DNA of 64,000 nucleotides from Leptospira sp. WS39.C2 (GTDB taxonomy: Bacteria > Spirochaetota > Leptospiria > Leptospirales > Leptospiraceae), in the NCBI RefSeq assembly GCF_040833965.1, contig NZ_CP162142.1:3206001-3270000 (forward strand), given 5' to 3'. The stretch's first letter is position 1; each line of letters begins with the position of its first letter. The notes below the pieces were generated by a model. That model saw nothing but the letters and a program-made list of their open reading frames with translations. It was not told the DNA's origin and searched no databases. Below, piece by piece: positions 52,104-59,204 of the stretch. The position numbers were made by a program, and so were the translations under genes.

Positions 52104-53939
52104 ATGTTCAAAAATAAAACCAGAGTTAGATTTATTCTATTACTTTTGTTGTTTCCCATTTCTACTGCGTTTGCGGAACCCACAGAAGATTTAAATTCCC
52201 AAAAACAAATGGAAACCAAACCTTATTCCTCACCTATGAAAGAAAAAGGTTTGGATCCAGAATTCAATCGCCACATGTTTGTGGAACCAACTCTTTCCAA
52301 ACATTCGGCAACTTCTTCTCAGTTTTGGCTGAATGATGTGTTACGTTTTGGATTGTACCTCCGCCCAAGACAGGAAAGTCGATACAATTTAGATTTTAAC
52401 GCTTCAGACAAAGGTTATGTTGATCGAACCTTACAAACTTCCTCTCTCTATTTTCTTTTTGATCCAAGTCCTTATGTCCAAGCAAAAGTCACATTACAAG
52501 ATTCGAGAGTTTGGGGAGGTGAATCGCCAGCTTCCTCAGGTGATATCCGGGCAAATTTTTTCAGTAACTCCGCTGATTTATACACTAGAAACCAAACAAA
52601 TGCAGTATCTCTCAACCAAACTGGCGTTAGGGAAGCATTTTTCTTACTAAACAAACTCCCCTTTCAATCCAAATTACAAGTGGGTCGTCAAATTTGGAGT
52701 TATGGTGACCAAAGGATGATAGGTGGTGGGAATTGGACTGTGAACGGCCTTTCTTTTGATGGTGTAAGGCTTATGTTTAATTATGAAACTGTAAAAATTC
52801 ATTTTTTAATGGCTAGGCCATATTGGACTCAAAGTGGACCGAATGGAGTTGCATCCGCCAATGATCCCAAGTTGAACTCTGCGGCAAATGGCACCGACAC
52901 AACTCTTCTTGGAACTTACAATAGTTTTACGATCCCTGATTGGGTCACTTTAGATTTATATAGTTTAGGTGTTGTAAGAAAGTGGAAAAAAAATCCAACC
53001 AATCCAATCACGGGGTTACCTGAAACTTCACTAGACGACCCACTTGCTTCGAATCGTAGCCGACAAAACCAAAACTTAATCACCGGTGGATTTCGACTCA
53101 CAAATCGTACAAAAGCAAATTTTTTACCAGAAGGCAAATCCTGGGATTTCACTTGGGAATCTGCCTTCCAATCGGGGACTTCTGGTAGAAGGATTCAAGA
53201 CCCATATCTAAAAGAATATTTGCCAAATGAATGGGACAATGCCCGAACGGAAAGGGAAAAATACACAGGACAAATGCATGTATTCCAAACTGGGTATACT
53301 TTTTTCAAAAAACTTAGGTTTGGTGGCCAGGTATTATATGCATCTGGTGACAAAAATAGATCTGATGCCTCTATCTCTACCTTCCAATCCTTGGCCAATC
53401 CAAGATTTGGAGTGATCCCATATTTTAATAGTGTGGCTGGAATTTCTGAAAATATAAACGCACAAAATTTATTATCAAAGTCTGTAAGTGTCAGTTATAC
53501 ATCAGATTCTTATGGTGAATTTCAAATCACTTACTTTCAAAATGATAAGGCAGAAAAACAAGACGCTTGGTATGCGATCAGTGGTGCCAGTAACTCTGTA
53601 TCTACGATTAGCGAAAGAAATCCATACCCGGTTTCATCTGATAAGGGGAGTACAGAAAACTATTCGAATAACTCGTATTCGTCGCCTTATGCATTAGGCA
53701 AAAGAATTTATACTGAAGTGGATCTCACTTGGCATGGCCAGTTAAATGATTTTGTATCTCTTTGGCTTGGTGTAGGATATTTACAAGCAGGTGATGCCGT
53801 AAAAAATTATCGAAATACCAAAATCCAATACAATTCCACTACACAGTCCTTTGAATGGAACCAAAACTACTTACAAGGCAAAAACCAATTAGCCAAAGAA
53901 GCTTATATGGCCTATGCCCAAATCAACGCTGCATTTTAG
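52104..53939 (+). CDS. Alginate-export-type outer-membrane porin
   Basis: I place the start at ATG 52104, because GGGAGAAG lies just before it; an ATG at 52071 would add 11 residues ahead of the signal peptide. The product is 611 residues with a signal peptide ending in TAFAEP. The rest looks like an Alginate_exp (PF13372-type) 18-strand barrel. Examples are FWLNDVLRFGLYLRPRQESRYNLDF, in short RFGLYLRPRQESRYNL, SKLQVGRQIWSYGDQRMIGGGNWTVNG, in short VGRQIWSYGDQRMIG, and WGGVGYLQAGD-like strands near the end. A 43-base gap separates it from sbtA on the same strand, so they may be co-transcribed, the porin giving anion passage across the outer membrane. The substrate is unknown. Confidence 0.87.
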   Translation: MFKNKTRVRFILLLLLFPISTAFAEPTEDLNSQKQMETKPYSSPMKEKGLDPEFNRHMFVEPTLSKHSATSSQFWLNDVLRFGLYLRPRQESRYNLDFNASDKGYVDRTLQTSSLYFLFDPSPYVQAKVTLQDSRVWGGESPASSGDIRANFFSNSADLYTRNQTNAVSLNQTGVREAFFLLNKLPFQSKLQVGRQIWSYGDQRMIGGGNWTVNGLSFDGVRLMFNYETVKIHFLMARPYWTQSGPNGVASANDPKLNSAANGTDTTLLGTYNSFTIPDWVTLDLYSLGVVRKWKKNPTNPITGLPETSLDDPLASNRSRQNQNLITGGFRLTNRTKANFLPEGKSWDFTWESAFQSGTSGRRIQDPYLKEYLPNEWDNARTEREKYTGQMHVFQTGYTFFKKLRFGGQVLYASGDKNRSDASISTFQSLANPRFGVIPYFNSVAGISENINAQNLLSKSVSVSYTSDSYGEFQITYFQNDKAEKQDAWYAISGASNSVSTISERNPYPVSSDKGSTENYSNNSYSSPYALGKRIYTEVDLTWHGQLNDFVSLWLGVGYLQAGDAVKNYRNTKIQYNSTTQSFEWNQNYLQGKNQLAKEAYMAYAQINAAF

Positions 53940-54000
53940 GAAAAACGTTCGATTTTTAGATGGCTTGCCATAGGATGGAGGTGAAACCTGAGATTCATAC

Positions 54001-54618
54001 ATGTTGGAAGCCCATCACAAACAAAGAAGGATTCGAAATAGCCTCTCCCGAGAGGAAATTCGCGATGTATCCCTCCTCATTCTAAAAGAAGAAGGATTGG
54101 ATGGACTTTCCATGCGTAAAATTGCCAACCGGCTTGGATGTAGTGTGGCAAGCCCATATTCCTATTATGAAAGCCAAATTGATCTCGTCCAAGATTTAAT
54201 CAAAACAGGCGAAGACGAACTTCTTTCAATGTTAAAAAAAGCCAGTGCAGATGTGAAAACAGGTTCTGCCTTCGACCAATTGGCCGCCATCGCTCGATCT
54301 TATTTCCACTTTGCCAGTAACAACCGAGAACTACACAAAGTTATGTTTGTTACCGATTATGGTGGAGTTCACAGAAAGGCATTCCCCCAACTTCCAAAAA
54401 GTTATCGTTTCTTTTTAGAAACGGTGCGCATTGGTTTTGATTCTGGTGAAATTCCCTATCCCAAAAATGAATACCCTGCCATCGCCCGTATGATGTGGAG
54501 TTGGATGTATGGTGTGATTGTTTTGGATATGACAGGAATGCTCCGAAAAAGAAAAGGAGCAGGAAATCCCATTGAAGAAGGGATTTCCTATTTTAAAAAG
54601 TTATTAAACAAAGTATAA
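54001..54618 (+). CDS. TetR-family regulator with WHG-type C-terminal domain
   Basis: The 205-residue protein has a helix-turn-helix at about 20-65 (LILKEEGLDGLSMRKIANRL, in short EGLDGLSMRKIANRLG, then SVASPYSYYESQIDLVQ). The C-terminal region fits the TetR_C/WHG type with a Trp-rich helix (MMWSWMYGVIVLDM). The substrate is unknown. No good ribosome-binding site is seen near the ATG (GGAGG at 53978-53982 is about 18 bases away), so translation may be weak. It faces the convergent acyltransferase gene with a 1-base gap. Confidence 0.88.
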   Translation: MLEAHHKQRRIRNSLSREEIRDVSLLILKEEGLDGLSMRKIANRLGCSVASPYSYYESQIDLVQDLIKTGEDELLSMLKKASADVKTGSAFDQLAAIARSYFHFASNNRELHKVMFVTDYGGVHRKAFPQLPKSYRFFLETVRIGFDSGEIPYPKNEYPAIARMMWSWMYGVIVLDMTGMLRKRKGAGNPIEEGISYFKKLLNKV

Positions 54619-54619
54619 C

Positions 54620-55381
54620 CTAACCAACAGTAGGTGAAATTTCCATCCCTTCGTCGTTTTCTTCCAATATTTCTCCTACAACTTCCGTTTGTTTGATCTT
54701 ATTTTTTCCAATTTGATTCAATCGAAAAAGTTCTGTTTTGATGAAGTCCATAACTTCGTTGTTGTCATTCACTTGCCATACAGGATTTCCCACTGATAAT
54801 CGAATGGGTTTGTTTAAATTGTATGCATCAAGATATAAAGGTACAATTGGCAAATTATAACGTTTGCTAAGGACCACCATTCCTGGAAATAGTTTTCGTG
54901 ACTTACGAAATCCTCGGTACCAAGATCCTTCGGGGAAAATTCCAATTCCTAAATTTCCTTTTTTGATCCTTCTTTGAAAATCTTTAATGGTCACTGGATC
55001 AGATTCGTTTCGATTGAGTGGAATGAGGTCAATTGATTTCACTATTCCCTTGACCATTTGTTCTTTTCTTTTCAGCCATTTTGACTTTTTGCCTTTATTT
55101 CCCATTCCAGAATCATAACTCGTTAAAGCTGTAGTATAAATTCCATATCTTTTGAGAACACCTCGGATCACAAAAGCATCATAAGGCATGGTGATGATTT
55201 TTAAAAATTTATTTCTTGGTTTGATATGATTCGAAATGAGAATCATGGATTTGCCATTTAACTGGCGTAAGATGTAGTCGTTTTGAATTTCTACTTTTTT
55301 GTTTCCATATTTCAATCGCATGGGTTTTACCACAATCCACATCAATACAAATCCAATAGACCTTCCGACATAATAAAACAT
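54620..55381 (-). CDS. Glycerol-3-phosphate acyltransferase-like (PlsC) protein with altered HX4D motif
   Basis: The 253-residue protein has an N-terminal membrane segment and a PlsC-type acyltransferase fold. The first block reads SNHIKPRNKF, that is N-H-x4-N instead of N-H-x4-D, so the usual catalytic Asp is Asn. The third block GIFPEGSWYRGFRKSRKL matches the FPEG-x-R substrate site, and LPIVPLYLDAYN fits block IV. It may be a 1-acyl-sn-glycerol-3-phosphate acyltransferase with changed activity, or a related acyltransferase. The divergent upstream region contains the cobalamin riboswitch for the next gene pair. Confidence 0.8.
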   Translation of the reverse strand: MFYYVGRSIGFVLMWIVVKPMRLKYGNKKVEIQNDYILRQLNGKSMILISNHIKPRNKFLKIITMPYDAFVIRGVLKRYGIYTTALTSYDSGMGNKGKKSKWLKRKEQMVKGIVKSIDLIPLNRNESDPVTIKDFQRRIKKGNLGIGIFPEGSWYRGFRKSRKLFPGMVVLSKRYNLPIVPLYLDAYNLNKPIRLSVGNPVWQVNDNNEVMDFIKTELFRLNQIGKNKIKQTEVVGEILEENDEGMEISPTVG

Positions 55382-55547
55382 ATCTTTTCCTCTTAATTGG
55401 TATGTGTCTCTAAAAGCAAAAAAGTTGCAAAAGTTTCACCAATGATTTCGCTACATTTCCAATACAAATTTGTTTCAATTTGTACAATCCAAATGTGACA
55501 AAACCTTCGATTTAAAAATTTGACAATCTCCGCCTAGACAAAATCTT

Positions 55548-55645
55548 GGAAATACCTTCAGGGAGGAAACAGGTGTAAATCCTGTGCTGACCCGCAACTG
55601 TAATCCAAACATCTGTTTGGTGAGCCAGATCTTCCCCGTAAAGTA
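55548..55645 (+). ncRNA. Cobalamin (B12) riboswitch
   Basis: The conserved core is present in order: AGGTGTAAATCCTG (consensus GGTGAAAATCC), GCTGACCCGCAACTGTAA (consensus GCGGACCCGCCACTGTAA), a variable hairpin CCAAAC-ATCT-GTTTGG (55605-55620), and the B12 box GAGCCAGATCTTCC (consensus AGYCAGGAGACCTGCC). Directly after it GTAAAGT pairs with ACTTTAC (55638-55644 and 55663-55669), possibly the kissing-loop hairpin. It should bind adenosyl- or another cobalamin and lower expression of the lipoprotein genes downstream. Ends are approximate. Confidence 0.88.
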
Positions 55646-55707
55646 ATCCTCGCGGTTATGGAACTTTACACACTAGAATCCGAATGACCACCATTTGGAG
55701 GAAAGGG

Positions 55708-55726
55708 GCCCCGAAGGCATCGGGGC
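55708..55726 (+). promoter_or_regulatory. GC-rich leader hairpin
   Basis: GCCCCGA-AGGCA-TCGGGGC is a perfect 7-bp stem. It lies 60 bases after the B12 box. There is no U-run after it, so it is not an intrinsic terminator by itself; a further hairpin TTTGGAG-ATTT-CTCCAAA follows at 55761-55778. Both could belong to the expression platform. Confidence 0.45.
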
Positions 55727-55812
55727 ACCCGAAACAAGTTTTACAATGTTTATGATTGGTTTTGGAGATTTCTCCAAAGAACATTTGATTGTTTTTCATT
55801 GGCTCGGAGTTC

Positions 55813-55834
55813 CCTAAAAATTTTAAAATTTAGG
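55813..55834 (+). promoter_or_regulatory. Hairpin covering the ribosome-binding site of the riboswitch-controlled gene
   Basis: CCTAAA (55813-55818) and TTTAGG (55829-55834) pair around AATTTTAAAA. The second arm contains the TAGGA ribosome-binding site of the ATG at 55843, so the hairpin could block translation. It is a candidate off-state switch for the upstream cobalamin riboswitch. Confidence 0.55.
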
Positions 55835-55842
55835 AAACTTTT

Positions 55843-56412
55843 ATGAAACAAACACTTATTCAAACACTCGTCCTACTCGGACTTAGTTTTCACTTCACAG
55901 CATGCCAGATGGAAAAACAAGTTCCTGAATCGGAATCAGAACAAAATCTTTTGGTAGGACTTATTGCAGGCAGTGTCGCAGAATCCAGTAAAGATTTTAC
56001 ATTAAACGGAGTATGGAATAGTTTTACAGGCAATGGAACAACATCCGACACTCTAACAACGTTTAGTGCAAAATTTGGATCTAAAGGACTACAGTTAGAT
56101 GATAGCTCTGGTTTTGGTGGGTATTCAAGTTGTTATATCATCATTGAATTCAATAATGCTGAAGGAAGTTTTATCACACAAAATCCTGAAAATAATGGCG
56201 GATGTTTTGCTGGTGATACAAACAAAGGAAAATACAATAAAGTATTTTTCTTTAAAAATACGGCAAAAGAAAACTCATTCTGGCTATGTACGGTTGCATT
56301 TGGAAAAACCTATGCAGAAGCAAAGGCACAAGCCGACACATCAACAAAAACAAATCCAGGAAGTTCTGGATGTGGTGCATCTGCTTTCTCTAGATATGAT
56401 CGAAAAATATAA
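55843..56412 (+). CDS. Lipoprotein under cobalamin riboswitch control (first)
   Basis: The 189-residue product has a leader ending in the lipobox HFTAC (Cys about 21). The mature protein is Asn/Gly/Ser-rich and carries several Cys (SSCYIIIEFNN, GGCFAGD, WLCTVAFG, SGCGASAF). It is probably a small beta-sandwich on the periplasmic or outer surface. I recognise no family. The gene follows a cobalamin riboswitch and precedes a second lipoprotein by about 60 bases, so both are probably B12-repressed. A role in corrinoid capture is inferred from the riboswitch, not from any motif. Confidence 0.83.
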   Translation: MKQTLIQTLVLLGLSFHFTACQMEKQVPESESEQNLLVGLIAGSVAESSKDFTLNGVWNSFTGNGTTSDTLTTFSAKFGSKGLQLDDSSGFGGYSSCYIIIEFNNAEGSFITQNPENNGGCFAGDTNKGKYNKVFFFKNTAKENSFWLCTVAFGKTYAEAKAQADTSTKTNPGSSGCGASAFSRYDRKI

Positions 56413-56473
56413 TCGACTCCAAAATTAGAATCAAAGAAGAAAGAATAGCGAAGGTAAGGAAACCACAAATTAG

Positions 56474-57328
56474 ATGAAATCAATACGAATTTACTCCCTT
56501 TTTCTTTTCGCATATTTGTGGGTATTTTCCTGTAAAGAAGCTGCATCTTCAGATAACGAATCTTTGTTGGCACTGCTACCTCTCCTTGGAGCAAGTGCCA
56601 ATGCTAACCTCTGCCCCAAATCCTCTACTCTCCCTTCCGACATTTTTCTAGCGAATACGGTTGAGAGTGCCTCGGCCAATATTTCGGGATTTTCGGATTC
56701 GAAAAAAGCAGTCAATGGTGTTTGTGGTTCGGGTGAACTTGCTGGATCTTTGGATGTGTATGCACTCGACATTACGGGAGCTGGTGCTTCGCTTGTTCTC
56801 AGTTGGGGTGGCCGTACTGTAAAAAACGTTTCTGACTCGATCGACTTTATCGTGTATGACAATAGTTTTCGAATTTCAGGGGAAACCAATACCTACGCCA
56901 TGGATCCTTCCGTGATTCAAGTATCCCTTGATGGAACAAAATATTGTGGTTTTAATCCGAGTTATACGGCTGGAAATATCAATTTATTAACCAGCTGGCA
57001 AAAGTTTGGCGGACTAAGGCCAGTTTATTATAATATGACCACCAATCCTTTGTCAAACGAGGATTTATTCAGTGATGCTGGAGGTGGCTTTTTATTGGGC
57101 GGTGGAGACGGATTTGATTTGGATGACCTTGATCCAAATGACCAAAATGGAATAAGTTGTGATGCAACCGCTGTAAGTGACATCCAAACAAATGGATTTA
57201 AATTTATCAAAATCACTTCCGCCAGTGCAGTCAGAAACTATGCGGATGGCACAAACAAATTCCCTTGGCCACCAGGAAGTTATAATGGGAGTGATATTGA
57301 TGGAGTTGTTGCCCGCGAATTACAATAA
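56474..57328 (+). CDS. Lipoprotein of the B12-associated surface-protein type (LIC_13355-like)
   Basis: The 284-residue product has a leader ending in VFSC (Cys about 20). The mature part has LVLSWGGRTVKN, SIDFIVYDNSFRI, VIQVSLDGTKY, GGGDGFDLDDLD and FKFIKITSASA. This set (D-F-x-V-x-x-N-x-F, then V-x-V-S-x-D-G, then G-G-D-x-F-D-L, then F-x-x-(V/I)-K/R-I) is the pattern of surface proteins found near B12 riboswitches and btuB in other bacteria. It also resembles what I recall of Leptospira LIC_13355 lipoproteins. It is expected to be on the outer membrane and to take part in corrinoid uptake, by association. No btuB is nearby. Confidence 0.83.
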   Translation: MKSIRIYSLFLFAYLWVFSCKEAASSDNESLLALLPLLGASANANLCPKSSTLPSDIFLANTVESASANISGFSDSKKAVNGVCGSGELAGSLDVYALDITGAGASLVLSWGGRTVKNVSDSIDFIVYDNSFRISGETNTYAMDPSVIQVSLDGTKYCGFNPSYTAGNINLLTSWQKFGGLRPVYYNMTTNPLSNEDLFSDAGGGFLLGGGDGFDLDDLDPNDQNGISCDATAVSDIQTNGFKFIKITSASAVRNYADGTNKFPWPPGSYNGSDIDGVVARELQ

Positions 57329-57426
57329 CTTCCGACTCCATTATGTCAGATTCTTTCGCTTTTAGTTCAGAGTAGGAAAAAACGTTTCAAAATCGTTCGT
57401 ATTTCAGTTGACCAATTTTTAAAAAG

Positions 57427-57444
57427 GGTTCTTTTTTTAGAACC
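57427..57444. terminator. Weak hairpin between lipoprotein and methyltransferase genes
   Basis: GGTTCT and AGAACC form a 6-bp stem around TTTTTT. It lies 99 bases after the lipoprotein stop and 20 before the methyltransferase start. The T-run is in the loop rather than after the stem, so the call is uncertain. Confidence 0.3.
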
Positions 57445-57464
57445 ACTCCTCTGGCGTATTCACT

Positions 57465-58244
57465 TTGAGCGAAAACCTTTATACACAAAAAATATCCATT
57501 CAGGATGAGATGCCCAGGTTATCGGCGCAGGCCAATCTCCTGAAACTCCTTCTCGAACCATATTTAGATTCCATCGAATACGAAAAAGAAGTAGGCACGG
57601 CTCTCGATGCGGGTGCGGGTCCAGGTGTTCTCACGAGTTTCCTCATGAAAAAAAATCCCAACCTCAAATGGTTGGCCTGTGACATCTCCGAGGATATGGT
57701 GCAATATTGTAAATTGGTCTATCCAAAAGTAGACTGGAAGGTCTCCGATGTCAGGGCATTGGATTACCCAGACAACCATTTTGATTTTATTTTTAATTCC
57801 ATGGTTCTCATCCACATCAAAGAACCAGAAAAAGCTTTAAAAGAATTCTACCGTGTGTTAAAACCAGGGGGAAAGGTTCTCATCCATTGTCCGAATGACA
57901 AATCTTTCACAGGACCACAAGTGTTACTGGATATGGTTGCCAAACACGCAACCATCCACCCAGCTGATCGGTTTGTGATGGAAAAAGTACCAAAGTTAAT
58001 GGAGTCTTTAGGATTCCAATTGAAACATAGAACTGACTTCATCGCATCCAATGATGGCAATGATGATAAACCAGTAGTGGATTATCCAAAAATTCATTTG
58101 GGGATGATGACTGGTTGGTCTATGATGTCTTTTATGGGACATCCTGAAGGCATGCAGGATTTGTATTCCAAGTTACAGTCTGAATATATGTCCAATCGTG
58201 TGAAATTCACGATCAAATTAGAAACGCATTTGTACCAAAAATAA
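57465..58244 (+). CDS. Class I SAM-dependent methyltransferase
   Basis: The 259-residue protein has a Rossmann-type SAM fold: motif I TALDAGAGPGVLT (about 45-57), CDISEDMVQYCK (motif II), DVRALDYPDNHFDFIF, and LKPGGKVLIHCPND (motif IV/post I). This resembles ubiquinone/menaquinone-type (UbiE-like) methyltransferases, but the substrate is unknown. The start is taken as TTG 57465; an ATG at 57507 with AGGA just before it is an alternative. It lies 12 bases before the ATPase-fold gene and heads the signalling cluster. Confidence 0.85.
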   Translation: MSENLYTQKISIQDEMPRLSAQANLLKLLLEPYLDSIEYEKEVGTALDAGAGPGVLTSFLMKKNPNLKWLACDISEDMVQYCKLVYPKVDWKVSDVRALDYPDNHFDFIFNSMVLIHIKEPEKALKEFYRVLKPGGKVLIHCPNDKSFTGPQVLLDMVAKHATIHPADRFVMEKVPKLMESLGFQLKHRTDFIASNDGNDDKPVVDYPKIHLGMMTGWSMMSFMGHPEGMQDLYSKLQSEYMSNRVKFTIKLETHLYQK

Positions 58245-58256
58245 ACGGAGGCAAAA

Positions 58257-58814
58257 TTGAACCAAAAGGCACCCATCATCATCGGTGAATACCACATCAT
58301 TCCAGAGAATTTGCCTGCCGATGGCCAACTTCGATTGGTATTCCAACCGATCGATATGACCACCTATTGGCGTAGGTGTGGTCTCACAGCCAACTTCGTT
58401 GCTGGATTTTATTCCTATTGTTACGAAGCAAGTGAAACCAAAGCCAATTCACTTTCTACCATCATCAATGAACTTTTAGAAAATGCCTCCAAATTCTCCA
58501 AGGCGAGAGAAGGTAGAATCAATGTAGAATTAAAACAATATGGAAATCTTTTAAGAATTGATGTTTTAAATGTGGCGTCAAAAACCTTAAGAGATAGTTT
58601 TGAGCTTTTTGTGAACAAACTCATATCAGAAAATGTGGAGGAGATGTATTTTTCTACACTCGAAACCAAAGAAGATGGTGATACCAAGTCAGGACTTGGA
58701 CTTCTTATGATGTTAAAGGACTATCCTGTCCGTTTTGGCTATAGTTTCAATGAGATCGATGCCGATACTCATGAAATCACGGTAAGAGCAATTATCAACG
58801 TAGAAGAGATATAA
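58257..58814 (+). CDS. RsbW-like ATPase-fold regulator (slr1658/DUF6272 type), first copy
   Basis: The 185-residue protein starts at a TTG (58257) with a strong ACGGAGG (58245-58251). The N-terminal half contains TYWRRCGLTANFVAGFYSYC, in short YWRRCGLTANFVAGFY; the HATPase N-box is NELLENASKFSK (about 76-87) and the C-terminal G2-like motif is KSGLGLLMMLKDYP. The usual G1 motif D-x-G-x-G is missing (IDVLNVASK in its place), so ATP use is doubtful or altered. A STAS gene follows 13 bases later. The order HATPase-STAS matches slr1658-slr1659 pairs in cyanobacteria as I recall them. It probably acts as a kinase or switch for the STAS protein. Confidence 0.85.
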   Translation: MNQKAPIIIGEYHIIPENLPADGQLRLVFQPIDMTTYWRRCGLTANFVAGFYSYCYEASETKANSLSTIINELLENASKFSKAREGRINVELKQYGNLLRIDVLNVASKTLRDSFELFVNKLISENVEEMYFSTLETKEDGDTKSGLGLLMMLKDYPVRFGYSFNEIDADTHEITVRAIINVEEI

Positions 58815-58827
58815 TAGGCGAAGCTTC

Positions 58828-59175
58828 ATGGAAATCAAAGACTTAGATTACAATATTCAATACGACGAAGCCACTAAGACTGTCAAATTCACTGGATCCA
58901 TCCGCTTGCAGAACTTACCCGCTTATGAACCTATCAAATTATTTTTAAGAGATGTTGCGAAACTTTGCCAAGGGGCACAACTCACGATGGACTTTCGGGA
59001 ATTACAATTTGTGAACAGTTCTGGGATCACTACCCTCTCCATGTTCATTATTGATTCTAGAAAAAGTGCCACTTACCAAATCAAAATCCAAGGATCTCTC
59101 AATGTTTCTTGGCAGTCAAAATCTCTTTCTAATTTTAAAAAACTTTGGGACCAAGTGGTTTTGGAAATTTCCTAA
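58828..59175 (+). CDS. STAS-domain protein (anti-anti-sigma factor-like, slr1659 type)
   Basis: The 115-residue protein is a single STAS domain. The phosphorylation motif is MDFRELQFVNSSGITTLS, with Ser64/Ser65 in N-S-S-G-I at the place of the SpoIIAA phosphoserine (D-S-S-G-L). It should be phosphorylated by an RsbW-like kinase and dephosphorylated by a SpoIIE-type phosphatase, both encoded nearby. No sigma factor is in the cluster, so the output partner is unknown. It is the third gene of a plus-strand run with the methyltransferase and ATPase-fold genes, 30 bases from the convergent acyltransferase gene. Confidence 0.88.
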   Translation: MEIKDLDYNIQYDEATKTVKFTGSIRLQNLPAYEPIKLFLRDVAKLCQGAQLTMDFRELQFVNSSGITTLSMFIIDSRKSATYQIKIQGSLNVSWQSKSLSNFKKLWDQVVLEIS

Positions 59176-59204
59176 ACCACAATCACCCAATTCATCTTTT
59201 TATT

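Larger units (their letters stand above)
55382..55842. other. 461-base intergenic region with riboswitch and leader hairpins
   Basis: This is the longest gap without a gene. The left third (to about 55545) would hold the promoters of the divergent acyltransferase and of the riboswitch transcript; I cannot assign boxes with confidence. The cobalamin riboswitch follows, then a chain of hairpins (55638-55669, 55708-55726, 55761-55778, 55813-55834) leading to the ATG at 55843. No credible short gene is seen. Confidence 0.8.

Noticed and set aside
55708..55726. GC-rich hairpin as an intrinsic terminator of the riboswitch
   Set aside because: No U-run follows the stem, and the last hairpin over the ribosome-binding site is a better switch element.
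57427..57444. Hairpin as a true terminator after the B12-linked lipoproteins
   Set aside because: The stem is only 6 bp and the T-run is in the loop. I list it with low confidence and do not rely on it.
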